Below are positions 39,832 through 50,410 of a DNA stretch of 64,000 nt, one piece after another (position 1 is the stretch's first letter; each line of letters opens with the position of its first letter). The stretch spans positions 52,960 to 116,959 of the forward strand of contig JAHBWA010000009.1 in NCBI GenBank assembly GCA_019637195.1, written 5' to 3'. Below the pieces are notes generated by a model. It ran no database searches and was not told the DNA's origin. It saw only the letters and a list, made by a program, of their open reading frames with translations. Source of the stretch: Labilithrix sp. GTDB lineage: Bacteria > Myxococcota_A > Polyangia > Polyangiales > Polyangiaceae. Made by a program: the position numbers and the translations under genes.

Positions 39832-41070
39832 ATGTCGCTCCGCCTCGCTCCCAGCATGATTTCCCGTGCCCTGTCGGTCCCCGCGGCGCTCGCCGCCATC
39901 GTCCTCTCCGGCGCCTGCGAGGCGCCCCCGGGCGACACCGGAGCGCTCGTGACCTTCTCGCTCGAGGCCGAGCTCGCGCCCGGGCAGGAAGCTCACTTCT
40001 GCCGCTACGTCCGGATGCCCGACGGACCGCCTGGGGCGCGGCTCTTCGTCCGCGGCGGGAGCCACGAGCTCGGCGACGGCACGCACCACTACCTCCTCTA
40101 CCGGACGCGCATCAGCGCGTGGCAGGACGGGATGGACCGCGTCGTCCCGTGCGAGGAGCACGAGGCCGTCATGAAGAGCGCGACCTCGTACGTCACCGGC
40201 GGGCAGACGCCCCGCGAGGACGCCGATTTCCCCGCCGCCGCCGCCCTCCCCTTCCATCCGGGCGAGATCCTGCTCCTGCAGGGCCACTTCGTGAACGCCT
40301 CGCCGCGGCCGCGCCCGGCGCGCGTAAAGCTCACGCTCCGGACGACGGCGCCCTCGGCCGTCGAGCACGAGGCGGGCGTGCTCCGCTACTATAACCCGTT
40401 CATCTTCGTCCCGCCGCGCGGCAAGGCGACGGCGAAGATGAGCTGCACGCTGAAGAAGGACATCACGCTCCTCAGCGCCGCCGCGCACATGCACGCTCAC
40501 GGCGTCGCCTACCGCGCGTACGTCGATCTCCCGGACGCGCCGCCGAGCACGACGCCGTTCTACGAGACCGCGGACGGTCTCCACCCGACGTTCTACGGCG
40601 GCTTCATGGCGCTCCCGGCCGGCACGACGATCCGCTACGAGTGCGACTACGAGAACCCCAAGGGCGATCGCCCCGTCGTGCAGGGCATCTCGGCCGAGGA
40701 GGACGAGATGTGCATGCTGAGCGCCTTCTACTACCCGGCGATGGCGCCGGAGGACGAGGCCTGCGAAGACATGAGCGGGCACGGCACGGGCAGCGCGAGC
40801 TGCCTCGACACGCTCGCTTGCCTCGAGTCGTGCCCGGCGTCGGAGCGGCCGGACTTCTCGAGCGGCGATCCGCGCGTCGGCGCGTGCTGGCAGCGGTGCG
40901 TCACGAGCTCGTGCCCGGCCGTCACCGGCGCGCTCTTCCCCGAGCTCGCCTGCACAGCCGAGCGTTGCGCGGCCGAGTGCGCCGCGATGGGCGAGCCCTG
41001 CCGCGCGTGCGTCCTCGAGCGTTGCGCGGCCGAGCTCGACGCGTGCGCGAGGGTCGCGTGCGCGCCCTGA
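39832..41070 (+). CDS. Copper type II monooxygenase-fold lipoprotein with cysteine-rich tail
   Basis: 412 residues. A lipoprotein signal ends in VLSGAC. Two jelly-roll halves like peptidylglycine monooxygenase follow. Candidate copper ligands are the His pair in GTHHYLLY, QGHFVN, the HMHAHG motif (HxH) and a Met in EDEMCMLSAFYYP. The C-terminal ~95 residues hold about 15 cysteines in paired spacing (ACLESCP, ACWQRC, RCAAECAAMGEPCRAC), probably all disulphides. The ATG at 39832 or 39856 can start it. It overlaps the FadL-like gene by 13 bp. A copper oxygenase or copper-binding role is inferred from ligands. Confidence 0.78.
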   Translation: MSLRLAPSMISRALSVPAALAAIVLSGACEAPPGDTGALVTFSLEAELAPGQEAHFCRYVRMPDGPPGARLFVRGGSHELGDGTHHYLLYRTRISAWQDGMDRVVPCEEHEAVMKSATSYVTGGQTPREDADFPAAAALPFHPGEILLLQGHFVNASPRPRPARVKLTLRTTAPSAVEHEAGVLRYYNPFIFVPPRGKATAKMSCTLKKDITLLSAAAHMHAHGVAYRAYVDLPDAPPSTTPFYETADGLHPTFYGGFMALPAGTTIRYECDYENPKGDRPVVQGISAEEDEMCMLSAFYYPAMAPEDEACEDMSGHGTGSASCLDTLACLESCPASERPDFSSGDPRVGACWQRCVTSSCPAVTGALFPELACTAERCAAECAAMGEPCRACVLERCAAELDACARVACAP

Positions 41071-42647
41071 GGCGCCGCGTGCTCCGCGCCTCGAACGTCG
41101 CGTGCGTGGCCGCCGCCGGGACGCTCCTCTCCGGCGCCGCGCGCGCCTCGAACGTCTTCGAGTACCCGGAGCAGGGCTCCGAGGCGCTCGGGCGCGGCGG
41201 CGCGTGGGTCGCGCGGGCGACGGACCCGATCGCGATCGCCAGGAACCCCGCGGGCCTCGCCGGCCAGCCGTCGCGTGGCTCGGTCGGCTACGATCTCGGC
41301 CTCCGCGAGACCTGCTTCACGCGCGTGAAGGCCGCGAGCGATCCCACCGCCGACGGCACGGCTCCCGGCGCCGCGTACCCGCGCGTCTGCGACTCTGCGG
41401 CGCCGATCCCGATCGGCTATCTCGCGCTCGTCCGCCCGATCACGCCGCGCCTCGCGATCGGCGCGGGCGTCGTGACTCCGTCCGGGATCCCGCGGACGAG
41501 CCTGCCCGCGTTCGTCGGCGGCGCGCCGGCGCCGCAGCGCTACCTCCTGCTCGAGTCGACCACGCTGATGGCGATCCCGACCGTCGCCGCGGCCTACGAG
41601 GCGCTGCCGGGCCTCCGCGTGGGCGCGTCGCTCGGCTGGGGGATCGCCTGGGTGCGCACGGCGGCGGCGGCCCCCGGCGTGATCGAGGGCGCGTCGCGCC
41701 CGGCGGACAACGACGTGAAGGTCGCCGTCTCGGCCCTCGACGCGTTCGTGCCGCGCGCGACGCTCGGCGCGCACTGGACGGCCTCGCCGCTCGTCGAGCT
41801 CGGCGCATCGGTGACCTGGTCGGACGCGATCGACGCCCGCGGCGACGCGGTCACCGAGGCGAACGCGTTCACGCCGCGCGCGGCCGCCGGTGACCGCTCG
41901 CGGATCGCGCGCGGCGACACGTCCCGCGCCGACTGCGGCCGGCCGGGCAGCGCGGCCTGCGGCGACGGCGGGAACGCCGAGCTCATGATCCCGTTGCCCG
42001 CGACCGCGGCGATCGGCGTGCGGATCCGCGTCCCGCGCGCCTCCACGGCGACGAGGCACGCGCCGACGACGACGGCTCGCGCACCGGCGACGACGCGCGA
42101 CCCGATCGACGACGAGCTCTTCGACCTCGAGCTCGACGTCACCTGGTCGGGGAGCTCCAGCGTCGACCGGATCGGCCTCCGCTTCCCGGGCGCGCTCGGC
42201 GCCGGGACGATCCCGGTCCCCGGCACCGCGGGGAACCTCCCGCCCGACGCCGACTCCGCGCGCCGCTACCGCGACGTCGTCGGCGTCCGGCTGGGCGGCG
42301 ACCTGGTCGTCGTCCCCCGTCGCCTCGCGATCCGCGCGGGCGTGTTCCACGAGTCGCGCGCGGCCGTCCCGGGGCACGTCGGGCTCGAGGCGCTCTCGGG
42401 CCGCCGCGTCGGACTCGCGCTCGGCGCGACCGCGCGGATCCCCGTGCGCGCGGACGGCCCCGCGTTCGACGTGTCGGTCGGCTACCTGAAGATGTTCGTC
42501 GCCGACGTCGCCAGCGAGTCGCCCGACGCCTCGGGCGTCCCGGCGGTCGCCGGGACGCCGCCCTACCGGACGCCCTGGCCCGTGAGCCTCGGCCGGATCG
42601 AGGGCGGGCTCGACGTCCTCCACGTCGGGGCGGCGTACCGCTTCTGA
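41058..42647 (+). CDS. FadL/OmpP1-type outer-membrane transport protein
   Basis: 529 residues. The signal peptide ends AARASN, then the family N-terminus NVFEYPEQGSEALGRGGAWV and ATDPIAIARNPAGLAGQ, which is the FadL plug region. The barrel follows with many short strands and a final aromatic, LHVGAAYRF. Loop inserts rich in Thr/Ala (ATRHAPTTTARAPATTRD) are unusual. FadL-type proteins import hydrophobic compounds across the outer membrane. The GTG at 41058 lies inside the copper-protein gene, so the two are coupled and may act on the same substrate. Confidence 0.85.
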   Translation: MRALRRRVLRASNVACVAAAGTLLSGAARASNVFEYPEQGSEALGRGGAWVARATDPIAIARNPAGLAGQPSRGSVGYDLGLRETCFTRVKAASDPTADGTAPGAAYPRVCDSAAPIPIGYLALVRPITPRLAIGAGVVTPSGIPRTSLPAFVGGAPAPQRYLLLESTTLMAIPTVAAAYEALPGLRVGASLGWGIAWVRTAAAAPGVIEGASRPADNDVKVAVSALDAFVPRATLGAHWTASPLVELGASVTWSDAIDARGDAVTEANAFTPRAAAGDRSRIARGDTSRADCGRPGSAACGDGGNAELMIPLPATAAIGVRIRVPRASTATRHAPTTTARAPATTRDPIDDELFDLELDVTWSGSSSVDRIGLRFPGALGAGTIPVPGTAGNLPPDADSARRYRDVVGVRLGGDLVVVPRRLAIRAGVFHESRAAVPGHVGLEALSGRRVGLALGATARIPVRADGPAFDVSVGYLKMFVADVASESPDASGVPAVAGTPPYRTPWPVSLGRIEGGLDVLHVGAAYRF

Positions 42648-42707
42648 CGGCCGCGGGCGTGAAACGCGCGCTCGCCGCCGCGTACCGCTTCTGACGGCCG
42701 CGGGCGT
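42633..42707. repeat. 28-bp direct repeat carrying a gene end, period 47
   Basis: The last codons and stop of the FadL-like gene (gcgtaccgcttctgacggcc, 42633) recur exactly at 42680, with identity for 28 bp. The extra copy lies downstream of the stop. Confidence 0.9.
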
Positions 42708-42880
42708 CAACGCGCGCACGGCGCTCGGCGTAGCGCGCGAAAGCGCGCTGGATCCGCGCGCGCCCGAAGCGCCGCCGATGGCACGCGACGTGCGTAGCGC
42801 GACCTGACGTGTGCGGAGCCGCCGTCGTACGTCGCGGCCCCATCGTCGATCTGCAGTCGTTCCTTCCTCGGAGACTCGCC

Positions 42881-44026
42881 ATGCGATCCCTCGCGCGAGC
42901 GGCGATGACGCCGCTCCTCTTCCTCGCCGCGTGCTCGTCGGCAGCGCCGGCCTCGCCGGACGACCAGGGCGGCCCGCCCGCCGATCCGCCCGACACCACA
43001 CCCGCGCCGTGCGACGACGGCACGTACCGCGTCTCGAGCGGATCCTGCGAGGCGTTCCCGAGCATCGCGGTGAGCCGCTCGCCGACGACCATCGCGCCGC
43101 CGCGCGACCACCACACGACGCTCGTGCGCGAGACCGCCTCGGGCGTCTGGCTCTACGTCATCGGCGGCACCGACGCGTGGGACACGCTCCACGACGACGT
43201 CCAGCGCGCGCGGATCGCCGACGACGGCAGCGTCGGCGCGTTCGAAGAGGTCGGCAAGCTGCCCGCGCCGCGCGCCGGCCACTGCATGATCGAGTCGAAG
43301 GGCCGCCTCTACCTCTTGGGCGGCGTGGTCGGGAGCGTGCGCGCAGGCTCGAGCGAGTCGTCGGTGGTCCTCGATCTCGACGCGGACGGGAAGGTCACCC
43401 GCGCGGCGGCTGGTCCGGACCTACCCGACGCCGTCATGCACCTCACGTGCGATCTCGTCGGAGACTTCGTCTACGCCCACGGCGGCCGCGATCGCCGCAG
43501 CAAGAGCACGAAGCTGAGCGCCCGCGCGCGCCTCGCCGCGGACGGCACGCTGTCGGCGTTCGAGAAGCAGACGCCGCTCTCCCCCGACCGGAGCCACCAC
43601 GCCTCGTTCGTGAAGGACGGCCGCCTCTACCTGCTCGGCGGGTTGACGGGCGATCCGACAGCGACCTTCGAGGACCGCAAGGACGTCGTCTTCGCGACGA
43701 TCGACGCCGACGGCGCGCTGGGCGAGTGGAGCGCCGCCGGCTCGCTCCCGAGGTCGATCAGCGTGAGCTCGGCGCAGCTGTACAAGGACGCCGTCTACGT
43801 CTTCGGCGGGCTCGAGGACGGCGTACGCTTCTCGAACAAGATCCGGCGCGCGACCTTCGAGGGAGACGGCGTCCTCGGGCCGTTCTCGACGCTGAAGTCG
43901 ACGCTGCCCGATCCGCGCGGCCACGTGCACCAGACACCGACGTGGAAGGACTTCATCTACTCGGTCGGCGGAAAGGACATGACGGATCGCTCGCTCGACG
44001 CGATCGACGTCGGCCGCTTCGAGTAG
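42881..44026 (+). CDS. Kelch-repeat lipoprotein
   Basis: 381 residues. The signal MRSLARAAMTPLLFL leads to lipobox LAAC. After a Pro/Asp spacer with two cysteines come about six kelch-like blades: VWLYVIGGTDAW, GRLYLLGGVVG, DFVYAHGGRDR, GRLYLLGGLTG, DAVYVFGGLEDG and DFIYSVGGKDM. Each has the double glycine and following acidic turn, so a beta-propeller is expected. There is no catalytic motif to suggest an enzyme. The protein is probably anchored in the outer membrane as a binding surface. It ends 33 bp before a convergent gene. Confidence 0.88.
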   Translation: MRSLARAAMTPLLFLAACSSAAPASPDDQGGPPADPPDTTPAPCDDGTYRVSSGSCEAFPSIAVSRSPTTIAPPRDHHTTLVRETASGVWLYVIGGTDAWDTLHDDVQRARIADDGSVGAFEEVGKLPAPRAGHCMIESKGRLYLLGGVVGSVRAGSSESSVVLDLDADGKVTRAAAGPDLPDAVMHLTCDLVGDFVYAHGGRDRRSKSTKLSARARLAADGTLSAFEKQTPLSPDRSHHASFVKDGRLYLLGGLTGDPTATFEDRKDVVFATIDADGALGEWSAAGSLPRSISVSSAQLYKDAVYVFGGLEDGVRFSNKIRRATFEGDGVLGPFSTLKSTLPDPRGHVHQTPTWKDFIYSVGGKDMTDRSLDAIDVGRFE

Positions 44027-44032
44027 CGCGTG

Positions 44033-44058
44033 GCGCCCCCGCCGAGCGGCGCGGGCGC
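44033..44058. terminator. Bidirectional terminator-like hairpin
   Basis: gcgcccccgcc (44033-44043) pairs with ggcgcgggcgc (44048-44058) with one mismatch and a GAGC loop. It sits between the stops of the kelch gene and the convergent PRPP-synthetase-like gene. Confidence 0.5.
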
Positions 44059-44059
44059 G

Positions 44060-44977
44060 TCACTCGGCGGCGTCCAGGCACTCGACCAGGCGCGGCGCGA
44101 TCGACACCACGTCCTCCTTCGGCAGCTTCAGGCAGCCGGGGTGGGAGTCGGTGCCCATGATCGTCGCGAAGACGCCGCTCGCGCGGAGCTTGTCGAGCGC
44201 GTCGTTCGGGAGCACGAGGTGGCTCGCGATGGCGTGCACCTTCGTGGCGCCCGCCGCCAGGTACGCCTTGCCCGCCTGGATGAGCGAGGAGCCCGTCCGG
44301 ATCATGTCGTCGTAGACGACGACCTCCCTGCCCTTCACGTCGGCGTTGATCCCCGTGACCGACATGCCGCCGTCGTCGCGGCGCTTGTAGACGAACGCGG
44401 GCGGGGCGTTCAGGTCGCGCGCGAGGCTCTGCACCCACTTGGCGCGCCCGGCGTCGCACGCGCCGAGGACGAACGGCGTGCCCTTCATCTTCTCGGCGAT
44501 CTTCGCGGTGATGATCGGCGCGCCGTAGACGTGCCGCGAGAGGATGCGATCGTCCAGGTAGAACTCGATGCCGTCGGTGTGGAGATCGAACAAGTAGAGG
44601 TGCGTCCCGCCCTCGGGCGCCGGGATCGCCGAGAGCAGGCGCGCCCGCGTCTTGGCGACGACCACCTCGCCCGGCTTCACCGCGCGCTCCATCGTCGAGT
44701 AGCCGAAATACGGCATCACGATCGCGAGCGAGCGAGCTCCGCCGCGCGCGATGCCGCACGCGATGTCGAAGACGTCGAGCCAGTCGGCGTCCGTCGGCGT
44801 GCCGCCGAGGAGCACGACGTCGCGCCCGTAGAGGTCGGGGACGATCCGGAGGTAGCGCTCGCCGTCGGGGAAGTTCTTCCGCTCGATCTCGCCGTGCTCG
44901 AAGTCCCCCGCCGCCTGGAACGACGGCTCGAGGTAGGCGTACGACGGGATCGCGAAGAAGAGGCGGCGGTGGTGCAT
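44060..44977 (-). CDS. Ribose-phosphate pyrophosphokinase-like protein
   Basis: 305 residues. The two phosphoribosyltransferase-like halves of PRPP synthetase are present: [50 protein letters not shown] and the PRPP-binding loop [16 protein letters not shown]. The enzyme makes PRPP from ribose 5-phosphate and ATP. The flexible loop and the PRPP loop (normally VDDMIDTAGT) differ from the common bacterial type, so it may belong to a divergent class. The start is ATG at 44977, divergent from the mutase gene. Confidence 0.82.
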   Translation of the reverse strand: MHHRRLFFAIPSYAYLEPSFQAAGDFEHGEIERKNFPDGERYLRIVPDLYGRDVVLLGGTPTDADWLDVFDIACGIARGGARSLAIVMPYFGYSTMERAVKPGEVVVAKTRARLLSAIPAPEGGTHLYLFDLHTDGIEFYLDDRILSRHVYGAPIITAKIAEKMKGTPFVLGACDAGRAKWVQSLARDLNAPPAFVYKRRDDGGMSVTGINADVKGREVVVYDDMIRTGSSLIQAGKAYLAAGATKVHAIASHLVLPNDALDKLRASGVFATIMGTDSHPGCLKLPKEDVVSIAPRLVECLDAAE

Positions 44978-45125
44978 CGCCCCTGGCTTTACCAGGTTTG
45001 CCGGCGACGAGCCGGGCCCGTTGCGCGGCGCGATCACCAGGCCTCGCGGCGCGCGGCCGAACGCCTGCCGGCCACGGCCGGCGCGGCGGCGCGGCGCGGC
45101 GATCTCGTGCTAAAGCGTCGGCATC

Positions 45126-46781
<1,656 letters not shown>

Positions 46782-46791
46782 CGGCGCCCCC

Positions 46792-47565
46792 GTGTCCATA
46801 CCTGCCCCCGAACACGCGGACTCCGCCCCCGCGGACGCGACGCCGCGGACCGCGCGCGCGATCGCGCTGCTCTACGTCGACGACCACGTCGTCGTGGCCG
46901 ACAAGCCGTCGGGCCTGCTCGTGCACCGCGGCTGGGACAACGACGACGACGTCGCGATGTTCCGCGTCCGCGACGCGATCGGCGCCTACGTCCACCCGAT
47001 CCACCGGCTCGATCGCGGCACGAGCGGCGCGCTCCTCTTCGCGCGCACCAGCGAGGCCGCCGCGACGCTCCACGCGGCGTTCGAGGCGCGCAGCGTCGAC
47101 AAGCAGTACCTCGCCCTCGTCCGCGGCCACGCGCCGGAGGCCGGCGTGATCGATCACCCCATCCCGAAGTCCGAAGACGGCCCGCGCGTGCCGGCGCTGA
47201 CGTGGTTCGAGCTCGTCGCGCGCTCCCCGGTCGATCGCTGCTCTCTCGTCCTCGCGCGCCCGGAGACGGGCCGCCTCCACCAGATCCGGCGGCACCTCCG
47301 CCACATCGACCACCCGCTCGTCGGGGACGTGACCTACGGCTCGGGCGCGATCAACCGCCACTACCGTGCGGCGTACGCCCTCCACCGGCTCGCGCTCCAC
47401 GCCTACCGCCTCGCCTTCGATCACCCGGTGACCGGCGCGCGCGTCGCGATCGAGGCGCCCGTCCCGGCGGACCTCGGCGCGGCGCTCGACCAGCTCGGGC
47501 TCCCGCGCCACGCGCCCGCGCCGCCCGCCGTCCCCGCTCCACCCTCGCCGGAGGGCGCTCCGTGA
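46792..47565 (+). CDS. RluA/TruC-family pseudouridine synthase
   Basis: 257 residues. The catalytic motif HRLDRGTSG contains the conserved aspartate. The N-terminal strand (ALLYVDDHVVVADKPSGLLVHRG) and GRLHQIRRHLRHIDHPLVGDVTYG are typical. The length and HRGWDNDDDV region resemble TruC, which modifies uridine 65 of tRNA. The last 20 residues are Pro/Ala-rich. It starts at GTG 46792, 10 bp after the mutase, and its stop overlaps the DTW-domain gene (GTGA), so two RNA-modification genes are coupled. Confidence 0.9.
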   Translation: MSIPAPEHADSAPADATPRTARAIALLYVDDHVVVADKPSGLLVHRGWDNDDDVAMFRVRDAIGAYVHPIHRLDRGTSGALLFARTSEAAATLHAAFEARSVDKQYLALVRGHAPEAGVIDHPIPKSEDGPRVPALTWFELVARSPVDRCSLVLARPETGRLHQIRRHLRHIDHPLVGDVTYGSGAINRHYRAAYALHRLALHAYRLAFDHPVTGARVAIEAPVPADLGAALDQLGLPRHAPAPPAVPAPPSPEGAP

Positions 47566-48239
47566 GCCGCCGCGACAACCGCGCGAACCGCTGCGGGATC
47601 TGCCTCATGCACATGGGGCTCTGCGTCTGCGCGCTCGTCCCGCGCATCGAGACCACGACGCGCCTCGCGCTCGTCATCCACCACACGGAGATCCGCAAGC
47701 CGACGAACACGGGCCACCTCGGCGCCGCGTGCCTCGTCAACAGCGAGGTCCACGTCCGCGGGCGCGAGGGCGCGCCGAGCGCCCCGATCGCGTGGGGAGA
47801 GCGCACGCCGCTGCTCCTCTTCCCGCACGAAGGCGAAGCCGAGCCGCTCGCGCCGACCCCGGGCCCCGTGATGCTCATCGTCCCGGACGGAAACTGGCGG
47901 CAGGCGTCCAAGGTGCGCGCGCGTGTGCCTGGCCTCAAGGAGGTGCGTTGCGTCACCCTCCCGCCCGGGCCGCCGTCGCTCTACCGCCTGCGCTCCGAGC
48001 CCCACCCCGCCGGCCTCGCGACCATCGAGGCGATCGCCCGTGCGATGGGCATCCTCGAGGGGCCGGAGGTCCAGGCGGCGCTCGAGCACGTCTTCCGTGC
48101 GATGGTCGAGCGCACGCTCTGGTCGCGCGGGGCGCTCGCCGCCGAGGACGTGACCGGCGGCATCCCCGAGGGGGCGACGCGCCACGATCCGCGGAGCGGC
48201 CTCGCCGACCGTCCGCGCCCTCGCCTGCTGGGCTCGTGA
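47562..48239 (+). CDS. DTW-domain protein (tRNA aminocarboxypropyltransferase-like)
   Basis: 225 residues. The family adds an aminocarboxypropyl group to uridine in tRNA (TapT/DTWD). The N-terminal CGICLMHMGLCVC has the four cysteines of the usual zinc site. Core motifs HHTEIRKPTNTG, VPDGNWRQASKV (in place of the DTW text) and LRSEPHPAGLATIEAIA are present. The C-terminal 30 residues are a basic tail. The GTG start overlaps the pseudouridine synthase stop. The tRNA position it modifies cannot be read from the sequence. Confidence 0.85.
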   Translation: MSRRDNRANRCGICLMHMGLCVCALVPRIETTTRLALVIHHTEIRKPTNTGHLGAACLVNSEVHVRGREGAPSAPIAWGERTPLLLFPHEGEAEPLAPTPGPVMLIVPDGNWRQASKVRARVPGLKEVRCVTLPPGPPSLYRLRSEPHPAGLATIEAIARAMGILEGPEVQAALEHVFRAMVERTLWSRGALAAEDVTGGIPEGATRHDPRSGLADRPRPRLLGS

Positions 48240-48310
48240 ACGTCGCGCCGCGCGGCGAGATCCGGCGCGCGCCCTGCTCCCGCTCCCTGGCGAGGACATC
48301 CGAGCGTCAC

Positions 48311-48316
48311 TACATT
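48311..48316 (+). promoter_or_regulatory. -10 hexamer upstream of the triple-module membrane gene
   Basis: TACATT (48311-48316) lies 9 bases before the GTG at 48326. Transcription would start at about 48323, which leaves almost no leader. There is no Shine-Dalgarno. Confidence 0.4.
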
Positions 48317-48325
48317 TCTCCGGCC

Positions 48326-49780
48326 GTGGCCGACGCACCTCGCATCATGGAGCCCTCCGCCGCGGCGGACGTGCTCCGCCGAACGCTGACCGATCCCAGG
48401 CGACCGGTCACGGTCGCCGACGCGTCCGTCGCGAGCGGCCTCGCGCTGCGCGACGCCGAGGCTGGGCTCACGTGGCTGACGAGCGAGTACCGCGGGCACC
48501 TGCGCGTCACCGAGGACGGCGACCTCGTCCACGTGTTCCCGAACGGGTTCACCAAGCCGTGGGAGACGCCGGAGGCGCTCTCTCGCTTCCTGTCGCGCTC
48601 GGGGCGGGCGCTCGCCTCCGCCGGTCGCTTCCTGGTCCGCGCGTGGCTGCTCATCGTCATGGTCTCGTACGCGCTCCTGTTCGCGGCGCTGCTCCTCGGC
48701 ATGACGCTCGCCCGGCAGAGCTCGAGCGATCGCGACGACGGGCCCGGCGTCCACCTCCTCGGCGGGCTCTTCCGCATGATCGCCGAGGCGTTCTTCTGGA
48801 CCTTCCACCCTTTCTCGCCGCTCTACGTCCAGCCGGGCTGGCGCGGCGCGCGTCCGCGCGGGCGCGCGCCGAAGGACGACGTCGCCTTCTACGAGAAGGT
48901 GAACCGCTTCGTCTTCGGGCCGGAGAGACCGGCGGAGGATCCGCTCGCCGCGCGCGCGCGCATCCTCGAGGAGATCCGCGCCCAGCGCGGACGCATCGGC
49001 CTCGCGGACGTCATGCGCGTCACCGGCCTCCCGCGCAGCGAGGCCGATCCCCTGATGGCTCGGCTGATGCTCGACCACGACGGCACCGTCGACGTCAGCG
49101 AAGGCGGCGGCATCGTCTACACGTTCGAGGCGCTCCGCCGGACGGCAGGCGGCGACGACTTCACCGCGCCCGCGCGCCCGCGCGCCGCCTGGGACCGGCT
49201 CCGTGAGCTCCCGCCGCTCACCGGAAACCCCAGCGGCTCGAACCTGATGATCGCGCTGCTCAACGGCGGAAACCTCCTCGTGAGCGCCTGGGCGATCCAA
49301 AACAACCTGACCTTGGCGAACCTGACGCTCCTCTTCGATCGCGAGCGGCCGCCGGTGCTGCCCGACGACGGGCTGCCGATGGTGCTCGGAGCGATCCCGT
49401 TCGTATTCTCCGTCGTCCTCTTCGCCCTGCCCGTGCTCCGCGCGCTCTCCCGGGTCCGGCAGCAGCAGCGCCTCGACGCGGAGCACGCGCGGCTCGCGGT
49501 CCTCCGTGAGGTGGTGACGCGCTCGGCGCGCGGTGAGCCGGTCGCCGACGAGGCGCTCCGCGCGGCGGTGCGCGTCGCGACGGGCGAGGAGCCGACGTCG
49601 AAGGACATCACCCGTCGCGTCGTCGAGCTCGGCGGCGACGTCGACGTCGGTCCCGAGGGCGAGATCCGCTACCGCTTCGCCGAGCTCGAGGCCGATGCCG
49701 AGGCCCTCGAGGCCGAGCGCGAGCGCTCGAGCGAACGCGAAGCCCGGCTCGGCAAGATCGTGTTCGCGAGCGATACGTGA
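48326..49780 (+). CDS. Membrane protein with three winged-helix-like modules
   Basis: 484 residues (GTG at 48326; ATG at 48347 also possible). Three similar ~50-residue units occur at about 15-65, 215-265 and 405-455. Each ends in a strand-turn-strand with an acidic gly turn (RVTEDGDLVHVF, DVSEGGGIVYTF, DVGPEGEIRYRF), like winged helices. Hydrophobic segments lie between them (AWLLIVMVSYALLFAALLLG, NGGNLLVSAWAI and PFVFSVVLFALPVLRAL). A coiled coil follows near the end. The family is unknown to me. It is coupled by GTGA to the small membrane protein downstream, its likely partner. Confidence 0.72.
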   Translation: MADAPRIMEPSAAADVLRRTLTDPRRPVTVADASVASGLALRDAEAGLTWLTSEYRGHLRVTEDGDLVHVFPNGFTKPWETPEALSRFLSRSGRALASAGRFLVRAWLLIVMVSYALLFAALLLGMTLARQSSSDRDDGPGVHLLGGLFRMIAEAFFWTFHPFSPLYVQPGWRGARPRGRAPKDDVAFYEKVNRFVFGPERPAEDPLAARARILEEIRAQRGRIGLADVMRVTGLPRSEADPLMARLMLDHDGTVDVSEGGGIVYTFEALRRTAGGDDFTAPARPRAAWDRLRELPPLTGNPSGSNLMIALLNGGNLLVSAWAIQNNLTLANLTLLFDRERPPVLPDDGLPMVLGAIPFVFSVVLFALPVLRALSRVRQQQRLDAEHARLAVLREVVTRSARGEPVADEALRAAVRVATGEEPTSKDITRRVVELGGDVDVGPEGEIRYRFAELEADAEALEAERERSSEREARLGKIVFASDT

Positions 49781-50343
49781 GCCGGGCCCTCGCGGTAGGA
49801 CCGCGCGCGACGCTCCCTTGGCACGGCGTGGTGACGCTCGCGTGCTGGATGATCCACGGCGGCAACCACGTCCTCCGCGGGACCGCGCACGACCTGCTCT
49901 GGGCCTGCAACGTCGCCGTCCCCGTGCTCGCGCTCGGTTGCTTCGTGGGCGCCCGGGTCGCGTGCGCGGTGCCGCTCTTGTGGCTCTCGTTCGGGACGCC
50001 GATCTGGATGTTCGACCTCGCGACCGGCGCGAACCTCATTCCGACGTCGCTCTTCGTCCACGTGCTCGCGCCGCTCGTCGGGATCGCCGCCATCCGCCGC
50101 CTCGGCTGGCCGCCGCGCGCCTGGCTGTCGGCGACGCTGGCGAGCGCCGGCCTCCTCGCGCTGACGCGCCTCGCGGGCTCCCCCGAGCCGAACGTGAACC
50201 TCGCGTTCCGGATCCATGACGGATGGGAGCGCGCCTTCGGATCGCACGCGCTCTTCCTCACGACGCTCCTCGGCGCGAGCGCGCTCGTGTTCGTGACGGT
50301 CGACACCGCCGCGCGCCGGCTCCTCGGGCGCGGCGGTCCGTGA
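49777..50343 (+). CDS. Polytopic membrane protein of unknown function
   Basis: 188 residues with five hydrophobic segments: LPWHGVVTLACWMIHGG, LLWACNVAVPVLALGCFVGA, CAVPLLWLSFGTPIWMFDLA, LFVHVLAPLVGIAAIRRLG and SHALFLTTLLGASALVFVTV. Histidines in the first, fourth and fifth segments are conserved-looking but no family is recognised. The GTG overlaps the stop of the winged-helix-like gene. No promoter is seen in between. Confidence 0.72.
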   Translation: MSRALAVGPRATLPWHGVVTLACWMIHGGNHVLRGTAHDLLWACNVAVPVLALGCFVGARVACAVPLLWLSFGTPIWMFDLATGANLIPTSLFVHVLAPLVGIAAIRRLGWPPRAWLSATLASAGLLALTRLAGSPEPNVNLAFRIHDGWERAFGSHALFLTTLLGASALVFVTVDTAARRLLGRGGP

Positions 50344-50397
50344 ACGGCCGGCCGCCTCGGCCCGAAACGAGGGGTATCCGGCGCCGCGCGCCGAAAC

Positions 50398-50403
50398 TAT
50401 CCT
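50398..50403 (+). promoter_or_regulatory. -10 hexamer TATCCT, likely leaderless start
   Basis: TATCCT ends 7 bases before the ATG at 50411, so transcription would start at or next to the A of the ATG. There is no Shine-Dalgarno. No clear -35 is seen 17 bases upstream. Confidence 0.45.
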
Positions 50404-50410
50404 CTTGGGT

